Below, in pieces: positions 44,830-52,083 of a stretch of 52,083 bases of DNA. Position numbers and translations under genes: made by a program. The stretch comes from Streptomyces sp. sk2.1 (GTDB lineage: Bacteria > Actinomycetota > Actinomycetes > Streptomycetales > Streptomycetaceae). The stretch spans positions 47,544 to 99,626 of the forward strand of contig NZ_RDBO01000065.1 in the NCBI RefSeq assembly GCF_008120935.1, written 5' to 3'. Under the pieces are notes generated by a model. It was not told the origin of the DNA, did not search any database, and was given only the letters and a program-made list of their open reading frames with translations. The stretch's first letter is position 1, and every line of letters starts with the position of its first letter.

Positions 44830-46410
44830 TCACTGCCCGACGCGCCCCGGGCTCAGCACCTTGCTGAACAGCACCGCCCCGCCCTGCGCCCGCAGCCGCA
44901 CGGTCAGTTCGCCGCTGTCGCCGTCGATGTCGACCTGCCCGAAGTACTGCGGCGACTCCATCGGCGACACGTTCGCCCGGTCGGGAGCCTGCACGAAGAC
45001 CCGGTCGGGGCCGAACGTCGCGTCGAGGGCGTTGGCCGGGAACTGACCGGCGGCCAGCGGCCCCGACACGAATTCCCAGAACGGCGCGAAGTCCTTGAAC
45101 GCCGCCCGCTCGGGCGCGTAGTGCTGCGCCGAGGTGTAGTGCACGTCGGCGGTCAGCCAGACCGTGCCGGTGATCCGCCGGTGCTTGACGAACCGCAGCA
45201 GCTCCGCGATCTGCAGCTCACGCCCGAGCGGAGCCCCCGGATCGCCCTGGGCGACCGCCTCGAAGTCCGTCGCGCCGTCGGTGACCACCAGCCCCAGCGG
45301 CATGTCCGCCGCGATCACCTTCCACACCGCGCGGGACCGGGAGAGCTCGTGCTTGAGCCACCTCAGCTGCTCGGCACCGAGGATGCCCGTCGTGTCGTCG
45401 GCCTGCCGGCCGGGCGAGTTGGCGTTGCGGAAGGACCGCATGTCGAGGACGAACACGTCGAGCAGCGGACCGTGCCGCACCACCCGGTGCATCCGGCCGT
45501 CCCCGGACGGGCCGTGCGGCGTGGACACGGGGAAGTACTCGCGGAACGCCCGCACCGAACGGGCCGCCAGCACGTCCACGTCCTTCTCGGCGTACCGGGC
45601 GTCGTCGAGGATCTGCCCGGGATACCAGTTGTTGCGCACCTCGTGGTCGTCCCACTGGACGATGGAGGGCACCTGCGCGTTGAACTCGCGGAGGTTGCGG
45701 TCGAGCAGGTTGTAGCGGAAGTTCCCGCGGTACTCGGCGAGGGTCTCGGCGACCTTCGACTTCTCCTCGGTGGTGACATTGCGCCAGACCCGTCCGTCGG
45801 GCAGCGTCACGCTCGGCTCGATGACGCCGTCCGCGTAGATGTTGTCGCCGCTGCAGAGGAAGAAGTCCGGGTCCAGGCGGCGCATCTCGTCGTACACCAC
45901 GTAGCCGCCGATGTCCGGATTGATGCCCCAGCCCTGTCCCGCGATGTCCCCCGACCACAGGAAGCGCACCCCGTCCCGGCGCCGGGCGGGCGCCGTCCGG
46001 AAGGTCCCGTGCACCGGCTTCCCGCTCCGGCGGGGGTCCTGGGGATCGAGGAGCGTCACCCGGTAGTGCACCTGCTCGCCCGGCGGCAGCCCGTACAGCG
46101 GGGTCGTCCCCGTGAAGTCGCTGCCGGGGCCGAGAAGCGGCCCGTGCCAGGTGCGCGCCCGCCGGAAGGACTCGGTCGCGGAGGTCTCCACGACCATCCG
46201 CGCCGGGCGGTCCGAGCGGACCCAGACCAGCGCGGAGGACGAGGTGACGTCGCCCACCTGCACACCCCACGCCGCGCTCGGCCGGCCGGAGAGCGCGAAC
46301 GCGGGGGCCGACGCGCCCACCACGGGGAGCGTGAGCGCGGCGGACGCGGCGAGCGAACCGCGCAGCACACTGCGGCGGTCGGGGGACGGAACACGGGGAC
46401 GGTACGACAT
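44830..46410 (-). CDS. phoD: PhoD-family alkaline phosphatase, Tat-exported
   Basis: 526 residues. The N-terminus has a Tat signal: the twin arginine SPDRRSVLRGS followed by a hydrophobic core ending near APAFA. The mature part starts with a PhoD N-domain; metal-site segments visible are SGDNIYADG, QWDDHEVRNNW and TADVHYTSAQHY. PhoD hydrolyses phosphodiesters and monoesters outside the cell, typically under phosphate limitation. I see no clear PHO box upstream. The ATG at 46410 follows GGAGG. A hairpin (44789-44818) lies after it. Confidence 0.93.
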   Translation of the reverse strand: MSYRPRVPSPDRRSVLRGSLAASAALTLPVVGASAPAFALSGRPSAAWGVQVGDVTSSSALVWVRSDRPARMVVETSATESFRRARTWHGPLLGPGSDFTGTTPLYGLPPGEQVHYRVTLLDPQDPRRSGKPVHGTFRTAPARRRDGVRFLWSGDIAGQGWGINPDIGGYVVYDEMRRLDPDFFLCSGDNIYADGVIEPSVTLPDGRVWRNVTTEEKSKVAETLAEYRGNFRYNLLDRNLREFNAQVPSIVQWDDHEVRNNWYPGQILDDARYAEKDVDVLAARSVRAFREYFPVSTPHGPSGDGRMHRVVRHGPLLDVFVLDMRSFRNANSPGRQADDTTGILGAEQLRWLKHELSRSRAVWKVIAADMPLGLVVTDGATDFEAVAQGDPGAPLGRELQIAELLRFVKHRRITGTVWLTADVHYTSAQHYAPERAAFKDFAPFWEFVSGPLAAGQFPANALDATFGPDRVFVQAPDRANVSPMESPQYFGQVDIDGDSGELTVRLRAQGGAVLFSKVLSPGRVGQ

Positions 46411-46562
46411 CGAGGCGCCTCCGGGGCACTGGTCGGTGGGACTCGGGACCCGGTCCGGACCGGGTGCCGGGCACACGACCGGCACGATCCGGACAGGAGG
46501 CCCCGAGGGCGGCTGGTCGGCCGGTGCCACCCTCGTGCCCGCCGGCGGCGCGCACACCAACC

Positions 46563-48053
46563 TCAGGTGAACACCCGGCCCCGGCCCTCCCCGGGGTCCG
46601 GCCCGGCCGGGTCCCGCAGGGCCTCCGCGAGCAGCCGCACCCCCCGTTCGATCTCCGAAGGAGCCAGATGCGCGTAACCGAGGACCAGGTTCACCGCGCG
46701 GTCCCCGGACGCGGCGGTTTTGGCGGCGAGCGGCCGCAGGGCCACTCCGGCGCGGGCCGCACGCGCCAGGAGCACCGGCTCGGGGCCGTAGCGTCCGGGC
46801 AGCCCGGCGATGATGTGGAGCCCCGCGGCGATCCCGCTCACCGCGGTGCCGGGGAAGCACTCCGCCAGCATCGACGTGAGCGTGTCACGGCGCTCGCGGT
46901 AGGCGCGCTGGCAGCGGCGCAACTGCCGGTCGTAACCGCCCCGGGTGATGAAGTCGGCCAGGACCGCCTGGTCGACGGAGGGATTGCCCAGATCCATGGT
47001 CCGCTTGCGGGCGACGATCTCGTCCGTCATGTCCGCCGGCGCCAGGAGCCAGCCCAGCCGCAGCCCGGGAGCCAGCGACTTGCTCACCGAACCGGTGTAC
47101 GCGACGCGCCGCGGGTCGAGCCCCTGCAGCGCGCCGACGGGCGCGCGGTCGTAACGGAAGTCGCCGTCGTAGTCGTCCTCCACGATCAGCCCGTCCACGG
47201 TGCGCGCCCAGTCCAGCAGCCGGCTGCGCCGAGCGGCGGAGTAGGCGATTCCGGTGGGGAACTGGTGCGCGGGAGTGGTCACGACCGCGCGCACGCCCGA
47301 GCGCACGAGGGGCTCGATCGCCAGCCCCTCGTCGTCGAGCGGCAGATCGGTGGTGGCGAGCCCCGCGGAGGTGAACAGCGCGGAGTGCTCGTGGCTCCCG
47401 GGATCCTCGACACCGACGGTCCGCAGCCCGCGCCCGTGCAGGACGAACCCCAGCAGCGTCGTCGCCTGTGCCACGCCGGAGCACACCACCAGGCGCTCGG
47501 GATCGGCGACCACCCCGCGGCGGCGCGCCAGCAGGGCGGCCAGGGCCTCCCGCAGCACGGGCAGCCCCCGAGGGTCGGGATAGCCGAGCGCGTCGTGCGG
47601 CAGCCGGCCGAGCACCGAGCGGTGCGCGGCGGCCCAGGCGGCACGCGGGAACAGCGACAGGTCCGGCGTGCCCGGCCGGAAGTCCACGCGTACGCCGGGG
47701 GCGCGCTCCGCGAGATCGCGGACCTCCGGCGCGGCGGCCCGGACCGCTTCGCCCACCCAGGTGCCCGCCCCGCGCCCGCTGCGCAGGTACCCCTCGGCGG
47801 TGAGCTGTTCGTACGCCTCGGTGACCAGACCGCGCGACACCCGCAGATCGGCCGCGAGCGCGCGGCTGGACGGCAGCCGCGTCCCCGGGACGAGCCGGCC
47901 CGAGCGCACGGCCTCGCGCAACGCCGACTGCAGCGCGCGCCCGCGCCGACGGGCGGGCTCCTCGACGGCCGGGAGCAGCAACTCCCAGGCGGGGGAGCCG
48001 ACATCCGTACCGGCCGCACGGTCCGACGGCGGATTGGTCCTCGAAGACGTCAT
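46563..48053 (-). CDS. MocR/PdxR-type GntR regulator with aminotransferase domain
   Basis: 496 residues. The N-terminal winged HTH (about 25-95: LQSALREAVRSGRLVPGTRLPSSRALAADLRVSRGLVTEAYEQL) is fused to a fold-type-I aminotransferase-like domain with the PLP lysine Lys325 in SVSKSLAPG and the VEDDYDGDFRYD motif. Such proteins sense PLP and/or a ligand. It is divergent from an EamA transporter, with only 47 bp between; direct repeats GGACC-N7-GGACC at 48060-48076 lie there. Control of the exporter is the likely role. Confidence 0.92.
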   Translation of the reverse strand: MTSSRTNPPSDRAAGTDVGSPAWELLLPAVEEPARRRGRALQSALREAVRSGRLVPGTRLPSSRALAADLRVSRGLVTEAYEQLTAEGYLRSGRGAGTWVGEAVRAAAPEVRDLAERAPGVRVDFRPGTPDLSLFPRAAWAAAHRSVLGRLPHDALGYPDPRGLPVLREALAALLARRRGVVADPERLVVCSGVAQATTLLGFVLHGRGLRTVGVEDPGSHEHSALFTSAGLATTDLPLDDEGLAIEPLVRSGVRAVVTTPAHQFPTGIAYSAARRSRLLDWARTVDGLIVEDDYDGDFRYDRAPVGALQGLDPRRVAYTGSVSKSLAPGLRLGWLLAPADMTDEIVARKRTMDLGNPSVDQAVLADFITRGGYDRQLRRCQRAYRERRDTLTSMLAECFPGTAVSGIAAGLHIIAGLPGRYGPEPVLLARAARAGVALRPLAAKTAASGDRAVNLVLGYAHLAPSEIERGVRLLAEALRDPAGPDPGEGRGRVFT

Positions 48054-48059
48054 GGAAGT

Positions 48060-48076
48060 GGACCTTAAACGGGACC
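48060..48076. promoter_or_regulatory. Direct repeat GGACC-N7-GGACC, MocR site candidate
   Basis: GGACC at 48060-48064 and at 48072-48076, 12 bp apart start to start, with an inverted copy GGTCC at 48095-48099. MocR regulators often bind direct repeats. The interval also holds the leaderless promoter TTAAAC-17-TAGCGT of the exporter gene. Confidence 0.45.
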
Positions 48077-48100
48077 GCCCGGCTGCCTAGCGTCGGTCCC

Positions 48101-49297
48101 ATGAACGTCACTTCTCTGCGCGGCTCGCTTCTCGCGGCCTTCGCCTGCGTCCTGGTGGGCGCCTCCTTCACCGCCAACAGTGTTCTGGGGGACTATCCGT
48201 ACGCGGGCGGCCAGGCGCTGCGCTACGGCCTCGCGGCGCTGCTGCTCGTACCCGTACTGGCCCGCGACGGAAGGGCCCGGACGACCACCGTGCTGCGCGC
48301 CCTCACCCCGCGGCAGTGGGGAAGGCTCGCCCTGCTGGCGGCCGTCGGCATGGTCGGCTTCAACCTGGCCGTCCTCGCCGCGGAACGATCTGCGGAACCC
48401 GCTGTTCCGGGGGTGTTCGTCGGCTGCGCCCCGATCCTGGTCGCCGTCCTCGTGCCGCTGCTGGGCGGCCGCCGGCCGACGCGCCCGGTGCTGTACGCGT
48501 CCGCGCTCGTCGCCGCCGGGGCCTTCACGGTGCAGGGCTGGGGCCGCACGGACCTGGCGGGCGTCCTCTGCTCGGCCGGGGCCCTGGCGGGCGAGGTCGG
48601 CTTCGCGGTCCTCGCCGTCCCCGTGCTGCGACCGCTCGGGCCGCGGCTGCTGTCCGCCACGGTCTGCGCCGTCGCCGCCGTCGAGTCGGTGCTGCTGGGC
48701 GTCGTCCTGGACGGCGGCGGCGTGCTGCGGATGCCCACGGCGGCGGAGGCCGTCGCGCTGGTGTGGCAGGCGGCGGTGGTCACCGTTGTCGGCTTCGTCT
48801 GCTGGTACATGGGCATGCAGCGCATCGGCGCCGAGCGCGCCACCCTCTTCTCCGGCCTGATCCCGGTCTCCGCCGCGCTCACCGCACCGCTGGTCGGCGC
48901 CGGTTCGTACGGCGTCGCGCAGGCCGGTGGCAGCCTCCTGGTCGGGCTCGGGGTCGCCCTCGGGTCGGGTGTCCTGACCCGGGGAGCGACGGGCGGGGCC
49001 ACCGGGGCGGGCTCAGCGGCCGGTGTCGAGGATCACCCGGGACACGAGCGCGGGATCGTCGTTCATCGGCACGTGTCCGCATCCCGGAAGCCGGACCAGC
49101 CGGGCGTCGGGGATGACGTGCTTGGCCCTGACGCCCTGCCGGCGCAGCAGGATCCGGTCCCGGCCGCCCCAGGCGACGGTCACGGGCAGCCCCGGCACGT
49201 CGTCGGTGAACAGCGCGTCCCGGCCGGCGGCGAGCGTCTGGTGAAAACCGGTCGCCTCGCGCAGGGCGACGGTCTCGGCGACGACGGCGTCGGGTGA
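48101..49297 (+). CDS. EamA/DMT-family transporter with a long unusual C-terminal extension
   Basis: 398 residues as read. Residues 1-300 are a complete ten-helix EamA transporter (helices start with LLAAFACVLVGASFTANSV; the last ends near VALGSGVLTRG). The remaining 98 or so residues are polar, low in hydrophobicity and lie antisense to the hydrolase gene, overlapping it by 285 bp. Family proteins normally stop near residue 300, so this tail is either a real extension or results from a lost stop codon (a frameshift near 48990 would restore it). TAGCGT ends 7 nt before the ATG, so it is leaderless and controlled with the MocR gene. Confidence 0.75.
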   Translation: MNVTSLRGSLLAAFACVLVGASFTANSVLGDYPYAGGQALRYGLAALLLVPVLARDGRARTTTVLRALTPRQWGRLALLAAVGMVGFNLAVLAAERSAEPAVPGVFVGCAPILVAVLVPLLGGRRPTRPVLYASALVAAGAFTVQGWGRTDLAGVLCSAGALAGEVGFAVLAVPVLRPLGPRLLSATVCAVAAVESVLLGVVLDGGGVLRMPTAAEAVALVWQAAVVTVVGFVCWYMGMQRIGAERATLFSGLIPVSAALTAPLVGAGSYGVAQAGGSLLVGLGVALGSGVLTRGATGGATGAGSAAGVEDHPGHERGIVVHRHVSASRKPDQPGVGDDVLGPDALPAQQDPVPAAPGDGHGQPRHVVGEQRVPAGGERLVKTGRLAQGDGLGDDGVG

Positions 49298-49843
49298 ACG
49301 ACGGCCGGGCCGGGCGTAGATGGTGCTGGTCAGCGTCGTGCGCCCGGCCGCGCTGCGCGACAGCCGCTCGATCAGCGGCATCGGCATCGACAGGGCTGCC
49401 CGCCGCATGGCCCGCAGCGTCGTGAACGCGTAGCGCCGCTCTCCCGGCGCCCAGAAACCCGCGGGCGACAGCGCGGTCACCGACCGGACGAGCTTCTCCC
49501 GGCCGAGCCCCAGCGCCAGCAGACCCCCGAGCGAGTTGCCCGCCACGTGCGGCCGGTCCACGCCGATCGCCGCGCAGAACGCGCCGAGCACCGCGACCAC
49601 GGTCGGAAGGTCGTACGGCAGACCGTCGGGCAGCGCGGGGGAGACGCCGAAGCCGGGCAGGTCCACGGCTATCACGTCCCGTTCCACGGCCAGGACGGGC
49701 AGCACCGGGTCCCAGGCCTGATGATGGTGACCGATCCCGTGGAGCAGGAGCAACGGCTCGCCGGTACCGGTCCGTTCGTACGCCACGGACACGGTCCGGG
49801 GCCCTTGTGGTGATTCGACGCTGAACGAGACCGTGGTGGCCAT
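49013..49843 (-). CDS. Alpha/beta hydrolase
   Basis: 276 residues. The oxyanion HGIG loop (LLLLHGIGHHHQAWDPV), the nucleophile elbow GNSLGG, an acidic residue in GGRDR and a final His in GCGHVP form a full catalytic site. The ATG at 49843 follows GGGGAG; a longer start at 49915 would run through the promoter. It is probably a hydrolase, esterase or C-C hydrolase with unknown substrate. The divergent neighbour is an ECF41-type sigma factor, and such pairs are common, so the hydrolase may be its target. Confidence 0.86.
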   Translation of the reverse strand: MATTVSFSVESPQGPRTVSVAYERTGTGEPLLLLHGIGHHHQAWDPVLPVLAVERDVIAVDLPGFGVSPALPDGLPYDLPTVVAVLGAFCAAIGVDRPHVAGNSLGGLLALGLGREKLVRSVTALSPAGFWAPGERRYAFTTLRAMRRAALSMPMPLIERLSRSAAGRTTLTSTIYARPGRRSPDAVVAETVALREATGFHQTLAAGRDALFTDDVPGLPVTVAWGGRDRILLRRQGVRAKHVIPDARLVRLPGCGHVPMNDDPALVSRVILDTGR

Positions 49844-49916
49844 GCGGTGCTCCCCGGGTGATCCGGCATGAAGGGGCCATGCCTGAAGGCGACTTAGACG
49901 TCTTGTCAACAACAAT

Positions 49917-49928
49917 TACCGTTCGGTA
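49917..49928. promoter_or_regulatory. Palindrome TACCG-TT-CGGTA in the hydrolase/sigma interval
   Basis: A 12-bp palindrome with 5-bp arms in an AT-rich strip (49897-49920) unlike the surroundings. Next to it TTGACA (minus strand) and TTGTCA (plus strand) give overlapping -35-like elements. It resembles TetR-type operators. Confidence 0.4.
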
Positions 49929-49996
49929 GCCAGGGGTTCAAGGGGGGTGGGCGATTCGTGCTGGACAGGGTGCGACGGGTCGGCTGGGATGGAGAG

Positions 49997-50890
49997 GTGA
50001 CAGCCGACACCGCGACCGACGTCTTCGAGGACCACCGCCCCGTGCTCACCGGGGTCGCCTACCGCATGCTGGGAAGGATCGCCGACGCCGAGGACGTGGT
50101 CCAGGAGGCGTGGCTGCGCTGGTCGTCCGCGTCCCGCGCGGACGTGCGCGAACCACGTGCCTTCCTCGTCAGGATCGTCACCCGCCTGGCCATCGACCGA
50201 CTGCGGCAGGTGCAGTCGCGCCGCGAGGCGTACGTCGGCCCGTGGCTGCCGGAGCCCGTGGTCACCGACTTCGGACCGGCCGTGCCCGACACGGCGGAAC
50301 AGGCCGTTCTGGCCGACTCCGTGTCGATCGCCGTGCTCGTCGTCCTGGAATCTCTCTCCCCGCTGGAACGGGCCGTCTTCGTGCTCCGCGAGGCGTTCGG
50401 CTTCCCGTACGCGGAGATCGCCGCCGCCCTGGACCGGAGCGAGGCCGCGGTGCGCCAGCTCGCGGGGCGCGCACGGCACCACGTGGAGGAGCGCAAACCC
50501 CGCTACGACGTCGACCCGGCACACCGCCGCGACCTCACGGAACGGTTCCTCGCCGCGGCGGCGGGCGGTGACATCGAGGGGCTGCTGGCCCTGCTCGCAC
50601 CCGATGTGCGGCTCGTCGGCGACAGCGGCGGGAAGTCCAGGGCCCCGCTGCGGGTCATCGAGAGCGCCGGCAAGGTGGGCCGGTTCCTCGTCGGCATCGC
50701 CCACGACCCGGTGTCGGACTTCGACACCAGGCTCCTGGAACTCAACGGCGGGCCGGGCCTGCTGGTGCTCCTGGACGGAAAGGCCGACGCGGTCCTCCAG
50801 GTGGACATCAGGGACGGGCTCATCCAGTGCGTGTACATCGTGCGCAACCCCGACAAGGTCGCCCACCTCTCCGACGCCGCGACGCAGTAA
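49997..50890 (+). CDS. ECF41-type RNA polymerase sigma factor (SigJ-like)
   Basis: 297 residues. Sigma region 2 (AYRMLGRIADAEDVVQEAWLRW) and region 4 (LSPLERAVFVLREAFGFPYAEIA ... QLAGRARHHVE) are followed by a C-terminal SnoaL-like domain of about 110 residues, which in ECF41 factors replaces an anti-sigma factor. Its motif variants WLPEP, DSGGK and NPDKV are visible. GTG at 49997 is chosen; another at 49958 is possible. ECF41 factors usually regulate an adjacent oxidoreductase or hydrolase. Confidence 0.88.
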   Translation: MTADTATDVFEDHRPVLTGVAYRMLGRIADAEDVVQEAWLRWSSASRADVREPRAFLVRIVTRLAIDRLRQVQSRREAYVGPWLPEPVVTDFGPAVPDTAEQAVLADSVSIAVLVVLESLSPLERAVFVLREAFGFPYAEIAAALDRSEAAVRQLAGRARHHVEERKPRYDVDPAHRRDLTERFLAAAAGGDIEGLLALLAPDVRLVGDSGGKSRAPLRVIESAGKVGRFLVGIAHDPVSDFDTRLLELNGGPGLLVLLDGKADAVLQVDIRDGLIQCVYIVRNPDKVAHLSDAATQ

Positions 50891-50950
50891 CGGGCCCGGC
50901 CCTCTCCGGCCCCGTCCGGCCGGTACGGGCTGTCCCGCCGGCGCTTTTGT

Positions 50951-50986
50951 ACGAAGCCCCATGCCCCGGCCGGCGTGGGGCTTCGT
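50951..50986 (+). terminator. Terminator after the sigma factor
   Basis: ACGAAGCCCC (50951-50960) and GGGGCTTCGT (50977-50986) form a 10-bp stem with a 16-nt loop. The 283-bp interval to the GntR gene otherwise holds only the small palindrome CTCTGC-G-GCAGAG near 51026 and the promoter. Confidence 0.7.
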
Positions 50987-51068
50987 GCTGTGCCCGGCGC
51001 ACGGGGTCACGAACATCCTGTGAACGCTCTGCGGCAGAGTCCCGTTCCGCTGTGTGACCGACCGAGGA

Positions 51069-51082
51069 TTGGTCTTGACCAA
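51069..51082. promoter_or_regulatory. dre-like palindrome TTGGTC-TT-GACCAA
   Basis: A perfect 14-bp palindrome, one centre substitution away from the DasR core TGGTCTAGACCA. It overlaps the -35 element TTGACC at 51075-51080, an ideal place for repression. DasR responds to glucosamine-6-phosphate. Confidence 0.6.
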
Positions 51083-51103
51083 GGGGGTATCCCGTCCTAT
51101 CGT
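51075..51103 (+). promoter_or_regulatory. Promoter of the GntR gene
   Basis: TTGACC (51075-51080), a 17-bp spacer and TATCGT (51098-51103). The predicted start is near 51110, 65 nt before the ATG-equivalent start. Confidence 0.7.
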
Positions 51104-51174
51104 CTCACCGTTAAGACAGGAACCTTTAATAAATAACGTCGCGGAAAAGCCGCTGGGCGATTGCGGAGGACAGG

Positions 51175-51942
51175 GTGGGGACCACGCAGCTGGAATCGGT
51201 GCAGGAGCCGAAGTACTGGCACCTCAAGACCGTGCTCAGTGAGGCACTCGACTCGGACTTTGCGGTGGGCGAGATCCTGCCCAACGAGCGTGAGCTCGCC
51301 GCCCGGTTCGGAGTCGCCCGAGCCACGCTCCGGCAGGCTCTGGAACAGCTCGAACTCGAAGGAAGGCTCCAGCGCCGCCGCGGTGTCGGGACCACCGTCG
51401 CCCCGCCGCGCGTCGGGGTCGCCGTCTCCACCGCGCAGCGGGACTGGTCCGGCGGCGGTACGGCCGAGGCGTGGCAGCCGGTGGACTGCACGACGGCCGT
51501 CGCACCGGCATCGGTGTCGGCCGCGCTCGACGTGGACGCCGACGAGCCGGTCCACATCGTGCGCCGGATCCGGGTGACCCACGGCCAGGCGGTCGCGGCG
51601 GAACTCCTCTATGTCCCGGTGTCGTCCGTGCCCGAACTCTCCGCGATCGACACCCCCTCCGGCGCCGTCCGGGCCCGCGGCGTCCTGCGCGAACTGCACC
51701 GCCTCCGCCTCGAAGGCCAGGACCGGTCGGTGGAGCTCGGATCCGCACGGGTGGACGACGCCAAGGAACTCGACCGGCTTCCCGGCGCCCCCGTGCTCGT
51801 CGTCACCACCCGCTACCTCGCTGCGGGCGGCACCGTCGCGCTCTCCGTCGCCACGTACCGGGCGGACACCTGCCGGCTCACCTTCGGCGACTCGGGAGAC
51901 CTGGAGATCAGCCACCACGCCCAGCCGCGCCAGGCGTCCTGA
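51175..51942 (+). CDS. GntR-family regulator, HutC/DasR subgroup
   Basis: 255 residues. The N-terminal winged HTH (KYWHLKTVLSEALDSDFAVG, LPNERELAARFGVARATLRQALEQLELEGRLQRR) is followed by a UTRA ligand domain of about 140 residues. The GTG at 51175 follows GGAGGAC. DasR in the same subgroup controls chitin and N-acetylglucosamine genes; this protein is distinct from DasR as I recall it. The dre-like palindrome before it suggests that DasR or this protein itself controls the gene. A hairpin at 51952-51975 ends it. Confidence 0.88.
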   Translation: MGTTQLESVQEPKYWHLKTVLSEALDSDFAVGEILPNERELAARFGVARATLRQALEQLELEGRLQRRRGVGTTVAPPRVGVAVSTAQRDWSGGGTAEAWQPVDCTTAVAPASVSAALDVDADEPVHIVRRIRVTHGQAVAAELLYVPVSSVPELSAIDTPSGAVRARGVLRELHRLRLEGQDRSVELGSARVDDAKELDRLPGAPVLVVTTRYLAAGGTVALSVATYRADTCRLTFGDSGDLEISHHAQPRQAS

Positions 51943-51951
51943 GGCCCCGCT

Positions 51952-51975
51952 CGGGCCCGGGAACTCCCGGGCCCG
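51952..51975 (+). terminator. Terminator hairpin after the GntR gene
   Basis: CGGGCCCGGGA (51952-51962) and TCCCGGGCCCG (51965-51975) are complementary. The remaining sequence to 52083 shows no gene. Confidence 0.7.
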
Positions 51976-52083
51976 GGAGCTTCGGACGATCCGGGCCCCC
52001 GCCCAGGAACACCGGACGTCCCACGGCCCCGTCCCGGAAACGACAGCCCACCCCGGGCGCCCCGAGGCGACTGCGGGCCCCGG

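Noticed and set aside
44830..46410. PHO box upstream of phoD
   Set aside because: I looked for the direct-repeat GTTCACC-type element before 46410 and saw none within about 150 bp.

Overview
The base composition is extremely GC-rich, third codon positions are almost all G/C, GTG/TTG starts are frequent and many genes look leaderless. Together with the gene set (a third, divergent EF-Tu, MocR and Lrp regulators, a DasR-type operator, an ECF41-type sigma factor), this points to a Streptomyces chromosome, probably in a chromosome arm rather than the core. I see about 46 protein genes and no rRNA, tRNA, CRISPR array, integrase or transposase. Assignments rest on motifs and family knowledge; no database search was run.

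Left part (1-13.6 kb): a TetR/BetI-type regulator runs off the left edge and is divergent from a compact trio: a stand-alone TsaD/Kae1-family protein, a HipA-like kinase and a DUF3037-type protein. Then come two SDR reductases behind a strong promoter with a palindromic operator, an orphan peptide-type ABC solute-binding lipoprotein, uracil-DNA glycosylase, a small hypothetical, a small lipoprotein, a TetR / FAD-monooxygenase divergent pair with two matching operators, a Gfo/Idh/MocA oxidoreductase, a small membrane protein and apolipoprotein N-acyltransferase.

Middle part (13.7-29.8 kb): a two-domain universal stress protein with a DevR-like box, a LapA-like protein, UppP, a TVP38/DedA-like membrane protein flanked by duplicated fragments of itself, tuf3, a patatin-like lipase, a spermidine-synthase-like protein, an MFS exporter, a QYP-rich membrane protein, a DUF4442-type thioesterase, DedA, a gamma-carbonic-anhydrase-like protein divergent from a hexapeptide acyltransferase (with two abutting 14-bp palindromes between them), a YbaK-type deacylase, an unrecognised membrane protein, an AAC(3)-family protein, a CoA-binding protein and YigZ.

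Right part (29.9-52 kb): the SbcD-SbcC nuclease pair, two Lrp-family regulators each divergent from a sulfur-related enzyme (a rhodanese and a methionine/cystathionine gamma-lyase-like protein), a DUF885 peptidase, an ACT-GNAT fusion with an N-terminal membrane anchor, a SWIM zinc-finger / helical-repeat pair with overlapping genes, a Tat-exported PhoD phosphatase, a MocR regulator divergent from an EamA exporter, an alpha/beta hydrolase divergent from an ECF41-type sigma factor, and a GntR regulator whose promoter carries a dre-like palindrome.

The strongest candidates for something undescribed are the TsaD-paralogue/HipA-like/DUF3037 cassette, the SWIM/helical-repeat pair, the membrane-anchored ACT-GNAT protein with a hexanucleotide repeat, and the exact 76-bp inverted duplication upstream of tuf3.
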